Made by a program: the position numbers and the translations under genes. This document shows positions 26,615 through 34,612 of a stretch of DNA of 42,420 bases, piece by piece (the first letter of the stretch is position 1; every line of letters starts with the position of its first letter). The stretch lies in the NCBI GenBank assembly GCA_009937445.1, contig JAACFM010000019.1:1-42420 (forward strand), in the 5' to 3' direction. The notes beneath the pieces were generated by a model. That model did not search any database, was not told where the DNA came from, and saw nothing but the letters and a program-made list of their open reading frames with translations. This DNA comes from Gammaproteobacteria bacterium (GTDB lineage Bacteria > Pseudomonadota > Gammaproteobacteria > Steroidobacterales > Woeseiaceae).

Positions 26615-26667
26615 TTTTTTTTCCATATATGTGATGAAGATCACATTTTAAAAGTATGGAAAAAAAA
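26615..26667. promoter_or_regulatory. CRP-like palindrome nested in a perfect 13-bp inverted repeat
   Basis: TGTGATGAAGATCACA at 26630-26645 matches the CRP/Vfr consensus TGTGA-N6-TCACA exactly. It is flanked by perfect 13-base arms, TTTTTTTTCCATA (26615-26627) and TATGGAAAAAAAA (26655-26667). The whole lies between the stop of the small membrane gene at 26669 and the start of the charged-protein gene at 26506. It may be an operator for the latter, or a large structured element in RNA. It lacks the GC-rich stem of a normal terminator. Confidence 0.55.
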
Positions 26668-26668
26668 C

Positions 26669-26974
26669 TTAAGAAGATCCATTTTGCAGGCCTGCCATGC
26701 GCCAGCCGAATACAAGCAGGCGCAGGCATTGCCAGCCGAGGTACGGCGACAGAATCAGAAACCACGCGACGCTGTTGCCGCTGCGTACCTTGGCACTTAG
26801 CGTGCCGAAGAAATCGCCGTAGCCTGCGCCACCGTATGCGCCGAATACGGCCTGTCCAACCTGAAAAACGATAAAAGGCATCACAACCAGCCCAAGAAAC
26901 AGAAAGCCCGACAGGTAAGCAAGCTCCTTGGTGGCACGCTGCCGGACGGAGGAGGATTGAGTAATTGTGTTCAC
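26669..26974 (-). CDS. Small membrane protein (two helices) in the AAA/FHA cluster
   Basis: This 101-residue protein has a short polar N-terminus. A first helix spans about 19-43 (YLSGFLFLGLVVMPFIVFQVG), followed by a Gly/Tyr loop (FGAYGGAGYGDFFG). A second helix spans about 69-90 (VAWFLILSPYLGWQCLRLLVFGW). No family recognised. The start is GTG 26974 with AAAGG six bases upstream. It lies downstream of another two-helix gene (27038), and both may anchor the cytoplasmic FHA/AAA proteins (inference). Confidence 0.7.
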   Translation of the reverse strand: MNTITQSSSVRQRATKELAYLSGFLFLGLVVMPFIVFQVGQAVFGAYGGAGYGDFFGTLSAKVRSGNSVAWFLILSPYLGWQCLRLLVFGWRMAGLQNGSS

Positions 26975-27037
26975 TGAGGCCTTTAAGAATAAATAAAATC
27001 AGATAGGCCGGTATCGTTGCTTACCTCAGGTTGGAGG

Positions 27038-27337
27038 TCAAGACACCTTTGAAAGTGGATCTTCGGGTTTGCGGAATCGCCGCCGCCGGTAGATCACGAT
27101 TCCGAGGTGCGTACAGACCGCGGAGAACAGCAGGTAGTGCGGCAGAACCCAGAACCATTCGCTGATGTACATCGTGGCGAGAAACGCTGTAAATCCGGAT
27201 GTCAGGTAAAAATACGGCAGCGCGTCATACAAGAGTTTCGGAAGCCAGATCTTTTTCGCAGTTAATCTGCCTTCCTTACGGGAGACCTGTTGGGTTCCTG
27301 AAGGCGCTGACGGCTTCCCTGCAGCTGTGCTGATCAT
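27038..27337 (-). CDS. Small membrane protein (two helices) in the AAA/FHA cluster
   Basis: This 99-residue protein has about 28 polar residues, then WLPKLLYDALPYFYLTSGFTAFLATMY and WFWVLPHYLLFSAVCTHLGIVIY as two membrane segments, then a basic tail (RRRRFRKPEDPL). The many aromatic residues in the helices are notable. No family recognised. It follows the FHA gene by about 97 bases and precedes the next membrane gene by 63, all on the minus strand. Confidence 0.7.
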   Translation of the reverse strand: MISTAAGKPSAPSGTQQVSRKEGRLTAKKIWLPKLLYDALPYFYLTSGFTAFLATMYISEWFWVLPHYLLFSAVCTHLGIVIYRRRRFRKPEDPLSKVS

Positions 27338-27434
27338 TGGCTGGATTCACATTCCCTGTGTGGCCATGAATCTTATGCCATGCTGGATGATGAGACCGTG
27401 AATACCTTCACATTTCGTTGATTACACGTGATTT

Positions 27435-28886
27435 TTATTGATGTTCCCGCATCTTGCGTTCCTCATAACGAAATAGAGCATTGCCGATCGTTATGGTATC
27501 GCCGTGGCTGAGGATGTGCTCCGACACCTTGCTTGAATTCACCCGAATTCCGTTCTTGCTGCCCCAGTCGATGATCTGTGTTACTTCGCCTTCCGTTTGA
27601 ATAACTGCGTGGCGGCGACTGATGTAGGTGGCTTTCAATTGTATGTCGTTTTCCTTTGTTCGCCCAATCGTCAGACGGGGTTTGAACAGCGGAAACCGCA
27701 GAACCTGATTATCCACTGTGCCAATCAACACCCGCGACACTCTGTCTCCCGGCGCGCGCGGTTCAACCGGACCGTCCCGCGTACTATGCTCTGTCATGCG
27801 TTCGTCGATGTCTTGAATGACGTCCTCGATCTGACCAATTGATTCTATTTGTTCGGATTTCTTGGCCAGTTCGGCGAGCAAGAGGGCAATAGCTTCACTC
27901 TTGGCGTTTAGCTTTTGTTCGTAGCTTGCAGTCAGCCGTGTAAGTTTCAAGACATTTTTCTCAAGCTGCTCAATGCGTTGGGAGGACTGTTTTTCTTCGT
28001 CGCCAAGCATTTGCTCAAGTTCATCCTTGAAGCTCTGGGCATCGGTGAGGTCGGATGCCATCTGGCTGATCAATACCTCCGTCTGAGAGACCGTGTTCTG
28101 CGCATCCCCAAGTTCGAATCGCAATACGCGTATCTCTTCTTCATGCTGACTTTGGATTATGCTGAGCCTGGATTGCAGCTCGTCAATATTGGAAACGGCC
28201 GTGGCCAGATCCTGCGAAACCTGCTCATGTTGTCGTTTGGTTTCTTGCAGTTGATGCGTGAGTGATTCGACCTCCCGTTCAGCATGAGTATTCGATCTAA
28301 TCAGGTCCTGTGACTGTCTCCTTATCGCATCGGCGTATTCTTCAGTTCGGTGCAGTCGCGCGATTAGCTTCTTAGCCGGTTGATGACCACTTCCATCGAT
28401 CGTCGAAGTCTGTTCATCCTCGGCAGATCGCTGTAATTCGTCAAAGCTATTCTGCAGTTGCCGATGCTCACTTTCCCGCTGCCGAATCTCGGCTTTCAAA
28501 GCGCTAATTTCGCTATCACGTTTCTCAATCTGCTGTGCATTGAGCTCGATCGCTGCACGGGATTGTTTTAGCTCGTCGTTGAGTTGTTCGGTTTGTGACT
28601 CGCGTGCGCTGATTTCGGCTTCCAGTCCGACCCATTTCGAGTGCAGCTGTTCAATGTCGTACTGAAGTCGATTGATCGTCTTTTTTCGCGAACGAAGATC
28701 AGACTGCAGCTCCGAGACAGACACCCCGGGTGAACGCTCAATGCTGCCTGTTTCCTCAACGTCGAAGGTTTTCGCGTCCGCTTCTGCGCCGAATTCGTCT
28801 CTCGCAAAAGATGGGATCGCAAGTTCAACGGTGGGGTCATCGTCGTCGGCGACTAACTCATTGATATTGTTATTGTCATTAGCCAT
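27435..28886 (-). CDS. Long coiled-coil protein with C-terminal FHA domain
   Basis: This 483-residue cytoplasmic protein has an acidic, Asn-rich start, then a near-continuous coiled coil from about 55 to 350 rich in Gln, Glu, Ser and Leu. A C-terminal forkhead-associated domain (about 390-478) carries the phosphothreonine-pocket motifs: Gly-Arg at 408-409 (TIGRTKEND), SRRH at 423-426 and SKNG at 443-446. FHA domains bind phosphothreonine peptides, so a Ser/Thr kinase partner would be expected; none is in the cluster, the nearest kinase-fold gene being srkA at 34613. No signal peptide. It lies 76 bases after the AAA gene. Confidence 0.85.
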   Translation of the reverse strand: MANDNNNINELVADDDDPTVELAIPSFARDEFGAEADAKTFDVEETGSIERSPGVSVSELQSDLRSRKKTINRLQYDIEQLHSKWVGLEAEISARESQTEQLNDELKQSRAAIELNAQQIEKRDSEISALKAEIRQRESEHRQLQNSFDELQRSAEDEQTSTIDGSGHQPAKKLIARLHRTEEYADAIRRQSQDLIRSNTHAEREVESLTHQLQETKRQHEQVSQDLATAVSNIDELQSRLSIIQSQHEEEIRVLRFELGDAQNTVSQTEVLISQMASDLTDAQSFKDELEQMLGDEEKQSSQRIEQLEKNVLKLTRLTASYEQKLNAKSEAIALLLAELAKKSEQIESIGQIEDVIQDIDERMTEHSTRDGPVEPRAPGDRVSRVLIGTVDNQVLRFPLFKPRLTIGRTKENDIQLKATYISRRHAVIQTEGEVTQIIDWGSKNGIRVNSSKVSEHILSHGDTITIGNALFRYEERKMREHQ

Positions 28887-28962
28887 AACATTAGTCTATC
28901 ACGCGAAATCGACGGTGACTTCGTCTCAGCCTATTTTTCTCGGACGTTTAGTTAAGTTTGCA

Positions 28963-30465
28963 TCAATCAGATGAAACCGTCCGGCCGGCCGCCCACTCTC
29001 GCAGTGCAGAAATCCTCTCACTTAAGACAACTGACAACGGTTTGGTTTGTTCGATTTCTGCTTGGATATGCGCAGTGTCCAGCGGGCGCTTGCTTGCGTG
29101 CGCCGCGTACAACGCGGCAACAACAGCTTGTTCGATCTCGGCACCGGAGAATCCCTCCATGGCATTCGCCAGACCGCCGATATCGAATCTCCCGAGTGAC
29201 TGGTCTCGATTACTGAGGTGAATCGCCAGGATCGAGGCGCGGATTTCGGGGGTGGGAAGATCGACAAAAAATATCTCATCGAAGCGTCCCTTACGAACCA
29301 ACTCCGGTGGCAATGTACTGATGTCATTGGCAGTCGCGACGACAAAAACGTGGCTTTTCTTTTCTGCCATCCAGGTTAGAAATGTGCCCAGCACACGTTG
29401 GGATGTTCCCGTTTCGCCACCACGTCCGGCGAGGCCCTTTTCAATTTCATCTATCCACAAAACACAAGGCGACATTACGTCGGCTGTCTTCAGTGACTCA
29501 CGAAGCTTCCTTTCGGTTTCCCCATGGTACTTGTCATAGATTGCGCCAAAGTCGAGGCGCAGTAACGGGACTCCAAAAATGGCGGCGGTAGCCTTGGCGG
29601 CAAGACTTTTTCCACAGCCCTGAATGCCCAATAGCAAAATGCCTTTTGGTGGATCCAGGTGTGCAGCGCTTTCGTCTCCGCGAAATGCCGAACGTCGCTG
29701 TGAAAGCCACTGCTTGAGACGTGACAGGCCGCCCACGTCACCGAATGTTGCTGTGTCGTATTCAAATTGTACTGCACCGCTACGATTCAGTAATTCGTAC
29801 TTCGCTTGCATGACCTGTGGCAGGTCACTCTTGGTGATCGCACCGTCTAGATAGATGGCGTTGCGTGCGAGGCGCGCAGTGTCAGCGTAGCTCAATCCAG
29901 CAAGGTTCTGGATCAGCATATCGTGCGCCTTCGGGTCGACCGCCGCCTGGCTGCCGGGGTGGTCATTCGAGTATTCGTCGACCACTTTCTGCACGATGCG
30001 GACGCGTTCCTCATCATTCGGAAGCGCCATACTAAAACGAGCACAAAAGACCTCCAGTTCGTCCGGGATAGTCACCTTGTGGCTAATCAGCACGATCTGT
30101 CTTTCGATGCGACGGAACCTGATGCAAATGTCCTTGAGCAATCGAACGTGCACCGGGTCTTCAAGGAACGGATGGAAATCAAGCAGGACGTATAAACCGG
30201 GCTTCGAGACAGCGCGTATGTGCTTGAGGACGTCAGTTGGCTCTGAATTGAGTGGTTGTGGCTCCAGCGAAATGTCCAGTCTCTGCAGGCCGTCGGTAAC
30301 CGTCCAGCGAAACAACGGTAAATAACTGCGTGTTGCCCGGCGCATCGTAATGGTTTGCAGGAGCTCCAGTACGCGGGCTTCGTCCTGAGATTCAATAATG
30401 ACGATTGGCGTTCGAGATTGCAGAATCAACTCAAGGTCGTGATTTCCGTCCATTGAAATACTCAA
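28963..30465 (-). CDS. AAA+ ATPase, Ycf46-like
   Basis: This 500-residue protein has an N-terminal domain (about 8-165) resembling the degenerate AAA-like domain of Ycf46 proteins (SRTPIVIIESQDEARVLELL, KPGLYVLLDFHPFL). The canonical AAA+ core has Walker A GIQGCGKS (280-287), Walker B VLWIDEIEK (335-343), sensor-1 TAN (378-380) and RKGRFDEIFFVDLP with the arginine finger region (391-404). Ycf46 is implicated in CO2-related regulation in cyanobacteria and uncharacterised elsewhere. The TTG start overlaps the gluzincin gene's stop by four bases; ATG 30453 is an alternative. It is translationally coupled to the upstream lipoprotein. Confidence 0.88.
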   Translation of the reverse strand: MSISMDGNHDLELILQSRTPIVIIESQDEARVLELLQTITMRRATRSYLPLFRWTVTDGLQRLDISLEPQPLNSEPTDVLKHIRAVSKPGLYVLLDFHPFLEDPVHVRLLKDICIRFRRIERQIVLISHKVTIPDELEVFCARFSMALPNDEERVRIVQKVVDEYSNDHPGSQAAVDPKAHDMLIQNLAGLSYADTARLARNAIYLDGAITKSDLPQVMQAKYELLNRSGAVQFEYDTATFGDVGGLSRLKQWLSQRRSAFRGDESAAHLDPPKGILLLGIQGCGKSLAAKATAAIFGVPLLRLDFGAIYDKYHGETERKLRESLKTADVMSPCVLWIDEIEKGLAGRGGETGTSQRVLGTFLTWMAEKKSHVFVVATANDISTLPPELVRKGRFDEIFFVDLPTPEIRASILAIHLSNRDQSLGRFDIGGLANAMEGFSGAEIEQAVVAALYAAHASKRPLDTAHIQAEIEQTKPLSVVLSERISALREWAAGRTVSSD

Positions 30466-31739
30466 GCTTCCGACAGGGATATATTCTGTTTGCAGCCGGG
30501 CAGTTTGTCGACCGCCAGCGTCTCCGAGGGTCCTTGAATGAGCTCGCTTACGATAGTCTCAATTGTGCCCAGAGTAATATGTGAGCGAGCAGCGGAGACC
30601 TGAGTGAGCACACTGTCCAGACTGAATTGTCCGGCCGATTTCTCCCGAATTTCCTGGTCCAAATTGCGCAAGGTGACCACGGCGAGGGCGGTCGTTGCTC
30701 CACTCGAGCGTGGCCCGCACAGTGTAGTGGCGCTCGCGGCCCACTCGGACTGTTTTTCCAGGGCGCGCTGATACCGCCGCGCCGTTATCGCGCCGCCGCG
30801 TTGCAGTAGTTCGAGGCTGTAATATTCGGCGAGACCCTCGACGATCCAGTCGAAACCGGATTCAGCCGCGATGCCGATGGCAACGTGCACGAGTTCATGC
30901 GCCAGCGTGCTTGTCGCGTTTTCGCTGATCAACGGACGACTCGCGTGAATAAAAATGGATGCAGGGGCGGAAAGACCGCCGCGCCACATTGGATCACCGG
31001 CGCTTACAATGGTTAGTCTGGGTATCGCATCGGGTAGCACCGCAATCAATTCCGGTAGTACCCAGTTAAGTAATGCCAGCATGTCCATGCGGCGCACGTT
31101 CTGACCTTCCGGCGCCGCTATCGCTACTCGTGTTCCAGCAATCGTCTCGCGGCGAATACCAAGCTTACCCATAGCGATCCAACCTCGCGGCTGATCGAAT
31201 CTCCGATCCGGGTTAACGACGTCTATTTGACTCGAAAGCGTTGAGTACTCGGAAACGGCTGTCCACCCGACTGGCAGGTGGAACGACAGGCTGGTTTCGC
31301 TGTCTGCGCCCTTCAGCGTACGAGTTCTCGCCCTCGGTATGATGTCCTCAGCTCTAAAAATCCCCCAGTCGCCATCAAGCAATGCGTCAAATCCACTGTC
31401 GCGTCTCTTATGCGGGATACGGGCCGTCCAGCGAAGACTGCCGCCTTCTCGCCCCGGTAACCAACGAATGCTGTTGTCGCTGACATGCAATTCGCCATCG
31501 GCTTCGAACGCGGAGATTCTGGAGCTGGAAAATGAGAATGTCAGCTCTCTGAGATGTCCTCGGGTCTGGCGAACAGACATCTCAACCGCGACGGATTCTT
31601 CGTTCGGGTTGGGCGTAATGGCATAATGGACGCCGTAGGTTGACGACAATTTGGTGCTTGCCGTCTCTGAGGCCGGGACACCACATCCAGTGCCTGCAAG
31701 CAGACAGATCAGTAATAGTGATCCTGAGATGCAGTTCAT
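30462..31739 (-). CDS. Gluzincin-type metallopeptidase lipoprotein
   Basis: This 425-residue protein has a lipoprotein signal (LLAGTGC, Cys 19). A beta-rich N-terminal region (about 35-160) is like the sandwich of M61-type aminopeptidases. A zinc-peptidase motif HELVH (281-285) is followed by WIVEGLAEYYSLELL with the candidate third ligand Glu 301, 15 residues after the second His. This is the peptidase-MA (M1/M61-like) arrangement with a short spacer. Substrate unknown; envelope location. It is the first gene of the seven-gene minus-strand cluster and divergent from the NlpC/P60 gene. The ribosome-binding site before ATG 31739 is weak. Confidence 0.8.
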   Translation of the reverse strand: MNCISGSLLLICLLAGTGCGVPASETASTKLSSTYGVHYAITPNPNEESVAVEMSVRQTRGHLRELTFSFSSSRISAFEADGELHVSDNSIRWLPGREGGSLRWTARIPHKRRDSGFDALLDGDWGIFRAEDIIPRARTRTLKGADSETSLSFHLPVGWTAVSEYSTLSSQIDVVNPDRRFDQPRGWIAMGKLGIRRETIAGTRVAIAAPEGQNVRRMDMLALLNWVLPELIAVLPDAIPRLTIVSAGDPMWRGGLSAPASIFIHASRPLISENATSTLAHELVHVAIGIAAESGFDWIVEGLAEYYSLELLQRGGAITARRYQRALEKQSEWAASATTLCGPRSSGATTALAVVTLRNLDQEIREKSAGQFSLDSVLTQVSAARSHITLGTIETIVSELIQGPSETLAVDKLPGCKQNISLSEA

Positions 31740-31939
31740 TCAGTATTCAGGCCTTGTCGCGTATGGTTTAGAGGTGCGCCACTCAAAGTGAATTAGATGA
31801 TAACGCAGACCGCCCGAAATATTCCGATTCTTGCCACCGAGCGCCGGGTTCGACAGTACGTCCACACCAGGAGAAACGCGTTGCAGAAAGCCAGAGCGTT
31901 GGAGCAAAAGCCGCTGCGGTCGCGCTTGAGCAGGTTGGG

Positions 31940-32260
31940 GTGCCGTACCAGTACGGTGGTGCAACGACCAGCGGATTTGATTGCAGTGGACTTGTGCAGT
32001 TTTCTTACAGGCAGGCAGGGAGATCCGTACCGCGAACAACGGGTCAGCTCTGGTCATCGACCACAGCGGTGAGACGTGAGGATCTACAGGTTGGTGACCT
32101 GCTATTTTTCAACATTGAGGGCAAAATGTCGCACGTTGGACTGTACGTCGGAGGGCAGCGATTCGTGCATGCGCCGTCATCGGGTCGGACCGTTTCTATC
32201 GAGACACTGACGTCGCCATTTTACGCGTCGGCGTTTATTCGTGGTGGTCGAGCACATTAA
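31940..32260 (+). CDS. NlpC/P60 (C40) peptidase, start uncertain
   Basis: The 106 residues from GTG 31940 carry the peptidase fold. They have the Cys motif YGGATTSGFDCSGLVQFSY, then SVPRTTGQLW, VGDLLFF and the catalytic His in MSHVGLYVGGQRFVHAPSSGRTV. The enzymes cleave gamma-D-Glu-diamino acid bonds in peptidoglycan. Homologues are normally exported lipoproteins of about 150-190 residues. The same frame is open upstream to 31772 and reads like the missing N-terminal part (ESQSVGAKAAAVALEQVG), yet has no ATG, GTG or TTG. The signal peptide has therefore been lost, frameshifted or misread. Confidence 0.72.
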   Translation: MPYQYGGATTSGFDCSGLVQFSYRQAGRSVPRTTGQLWSSTTAVRREDLQVGDLLFFNIEGKMSHVGLYVGGQRFVHAPSSGRTVSIETLTSPFYASAFIRGGRAH

Positions 32261-32273
32261 TTCAGACCGATCT

Positions 32274-32936
32274 TTAAGTAGCCTCGGTGCTGCTGATGAA
32301 TGATCTCAGTTGCTTGGCGAGTCCATTGCAGGCCTTTGCTTGTGTTCGAGCGATCAACGGGATCGGAACAACGAGTGCTGGCAAGAATGATGTACCACTG
32401 TAGTCAGCTGTAACGGTTCCCGCCGATTCGGAATCAGACAAATCCCAGATCGATGCTTCGTAATCGGCATCATCTTGCCACCAGGCAAATCCAAAGCAGC
32501 CGCCGCCGCCAGGTCCTGCTGCGCAGGACAGGCTGCCGCCCTGCGAAACGCGCTCGGTGCCGCCATCCAGCCAGATGATGTAACGCACCCCCATACTTTT
32601 TACTGCAGCAGGAACCCCGGGTCTCCCCATGAGCGCTACAAGGCCTTTGGTGTCGGCGGGCGCTGTTCTGGGCTCAAACCACGGAAACAGGTTATCGATG
32701 AACTGTTGGTTGGGGATGACATTGAGTGAGCTTGATCCGCGTGTGAGCGCTTTTTCGACGCACTTTATATAATCGGCTTCTGTTTCGTTGCCCTGGTGAT
32801 AACTTTTTGCCATGACCACCACTGACTCACCGGCAAGAAGGCCAGTAGTTTCCGCACGGTCGTTCTCAACGCTCGCCGTGACGCACCCGCCAAGGGCAAA
32901 TGTTAAAGCGACAACAACTACTTTACTCAGTGGCAT
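32274..32936 (-). CDS. Exported lipoprotein, unknown function
   Basis: This 220-residue product starts at ATG 32936 with an excellent GGAGG eight bases upstream. The signal peptide ends LGGC (Cys 18). The mature part has MAKSYHQGNETEADYIKCVEKAL, a WLDGG segment, a Cys/Gly-rich SLSCAAGPGGGGCFGFAWWQDD stretch and a C-terminal helix. The later half looks like a strand-rich lipoprotein module seen in stress-induced envelope proteins, but no family is clear. Its start lies inside the end of the upstream lipoprotein gene (14-base overlap), so the pair is coupled. It converges with the NlpC/P60 gene. Confidence 0.78.
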   Translation of the reverse strand: MPLSKVVVVALTFALGGCVTASVENDRAETTGLLAGESVVVMAKSYHQGNETEADYIKCVEKALTRGSSSLNVIPNQQFIDNLFPWFEPRTAPADTKGLVALMGRPGVPAAVKSMGVRYIIWLDGGTERVSQGGSLSCAAGPGGGGCFGFAWWQDDADYEASIWDLSDSESAGTVTADYSGTSFLPALVVPIPLIARTQAKACNGLAKQLRSFISSTEAT

Positions 32937-33633
32937 TATCGATGCCTCCAATAGCGAACAGGCCGACCGGACTGGCACGTTCTTTCGGTTTTTCTCTGAC
33001 CATCGCAGATGATTCGAAATGACTGAGATCAATCGGGCCATCGGCCAGAGCGGCCATCTTTGTCGCTTTGTTCATTTGTAACAGAATTAATGCGGCCGCA
33101 TCTCGCATGGCCAGAACCGCAGCGCGCTGCAGCGATGAGGAACCGCCGAGTCCTTGCTTCTGGCTTTTTCCGTATGCACTAACTGTCCAGCTCGCCGCGC
33201 TGTTGCCGGCGCTGTCAAAAATCTGCATGCGGTATCGGATCCAAACTGAAAACGCGTCAGTTTTACTTTGATTTGGAACCGAAAATTCAAAGCCCTCGAT
33301 TTTGGGCTCAATAAGGGCGTCAAACGTGTATTCGAGCGCGTCGTCGTCCGGACCGAGCACGATGACGTTGTCAAACATGTAACCAAATAGCTGTTCGAAG
33401 AATACAGCATTGGCAGAACCGAGATTAATGCTCCAGGTTTCTCGGCCCAGCACATTTTCTTCATGAACGAAGTTGTGGAACTCATCTGGGATTCGAAGCA
33501 CAACATCCATCGGCAGCTTGTCAATATGCGGTGACGGAATTGTTGGAGTATCAACGGTAACGTTTGACCCACATCCTGCCGCAAATAATGCAAACAGAAT
33601 AAAGCAGCGATTCAGGTGTTTTGTTGCGATCAA
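32923..33633 (-). CDS. Exported lipoprotein, unknown function
   Basis: This 236-residue product reads from TTG 33633, giving the signal MIATKHLNRCFILFALFAAGC with Cys 21 lipidated. No ATG or GTG lies closer, and a start at 33696 would put 21 extra residues in front. The mature part has LPMDVVLRIPDEFHNFVHEEN, IEGFEFSVPNQSKTDAFSVWIRYRMQIFD and a helix SLQRAAVLAMRDAAALILLQM. The strand-helix layout resembles periplasmic lipoproteins that dock on outer-membrane machinery, but I cannot name the family. It is the upstream partner of the lipoprotein at 32274. Confidence 0.7.
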   Translation of the reverse strand: MIATKHLNRCFILFALFAAGCGSNVTVDTPTIPSPHIDKLPMDVVLRIPDEFHNFVHEENVLGRETWSINLGSANAVFFEQLFGYMFDNVIVLGPDDDALEYTFDALIEPKIEGFEFSVPNQSKTDAFSVWIRYRMQIFDSAGNSAASWTVSAYGKSQKQGLGGSSSLQRAAVLAMRDAAALILLQMNKATKMAALADGPIDLSHFESSAMVREKPKERASPVGLFAIGGIDNATE

Positions 33634-33846
33634 TTGGTCGAAATCCGCGCAGATGAAAATGATTTGTTGCTGTATCTGAGCACGTCCGGGCCGCATAGTT
33701 CAACGGAATTGCGAGAATCGAACGTCAACCCCACTTTAGAGCCAGCGGCAAACAAGTGCAAATTGAAAAAATGGTTCAAGATTCCACCAACAATCGGTAT
33801 AAAGGCCCACTTCGCGCAATAGTTCCGCAATCGCGGGTGTGATCCA

Positions 33847-34599
33847 TTGGCCAGACCGAAAATACTTGTATTTCAGCATGTTCCCTACGAGCCGCTGGGC
33901 ACTCTGGACCCGCTGCTCAAGGAAGCCGGTTTTCGAATTCGCTATGTCAATTTTGGTCGCGAGCCGGAGTCCCGGCCCAGTCTTGATGGTTATGAGGCGC
34001 TCATCATATTGGGTGGGCCGATGAACAGTCATCAAATCGAGTCACACCCGAACCTGATTACTGAAGTGGGTCTCATTCGAGAGGCCGTTGACCGTCAATT
34101 ATCAGTTCTGGGTATTTGTCTCGGAGCCCAGTTACTCGCCAAAGCCCTTGGTGGGTCAGTTTCCAGGAACGAGACCCGGGAGATCGGTTGGCATGACGTT
34201 GAGCTGACTGAAGCCGGTTCGAGTGATGCCGTATTGTCCGGCTTTGGGGCAGTGCAGCAGGTTTTTCAGTGGCATGAAGACGGTATCCAGTTGCCACCGG
34301 GAACCGTTCACCTGGCGGCATCAGATGCGAGCAGCGTGCAGGCTTTTCGCCACGGCGAACACGTTTATGGGCTGCAGTTTCATCTGGAGGTGAATCAGTC
34401 ATTAATCGAGCGCTGGCTGACAGTTCCCGCTAATCAGGGGACGTTAAGAGATGAGGCAGGCCGTATCAATCCAGACGTCATTCGACAGCAGAGCATTGAT
34501 TCTATTGGCGCTCTGGAGGCGCTGAGCAGGGCGACCTTTTCACGTTGGATTGACCGCTTTGAAATTGCACCCAGACAGCGCAGGCTGCCGTCACGGTAG
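33847..34599 (+). CDS. Class I glutamine amidotransferase-like protein
   Basis: This 250-residue protein has the full catalytic triad of class I GATases: Cys 91 in LGICLGAQLLAKALGG, and His 179 with Glu 181 in YGLQFHLEVN. The Gly-rich LIILGGPMNSHQ provides the oxyanion region. It stands alone without a synthetase domain, like the GMP-synthase-type GATase1 proteins that may act on gamma-glutamyl compounds. The start is TTG 33847 with only a weak GGGTG upstream; no ATG is in frame nearby. It converges with srkA, 13 bases apart. Confidence 0.87.
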   Translation: MARPKILVFQHVPYEPLGTLDPLLKEAGFRIRYVNFGREPESRPSLDGYEALIILGGPMNSHQIESHPNLITEVGLIREAVDRQLSVLGICLGAQLLAKALGGSVSRNETREIGWHDVELTEAGSSDAVLSGFGAVQQVFQWHEDGIQLPPGTVHLAASDASSVQAFRHGEHVYGLQFHLEVNQSLIERWLTVPANQGTLRDEAGRINPDVIRQQSIDSIGALEALSRATFSRWIDRFEIAPRQRRLPSR

Positions 34600-34612
34600 A
34601 GCGGCGGCTGGG

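Noticed and set aside
25531-31739. Calling the AAA/FHA cluster a phage-defence system
   Set aside because: It has no nuclease, nucleotide cyclase, toxin or mobile-element context, and it sits among core genes.
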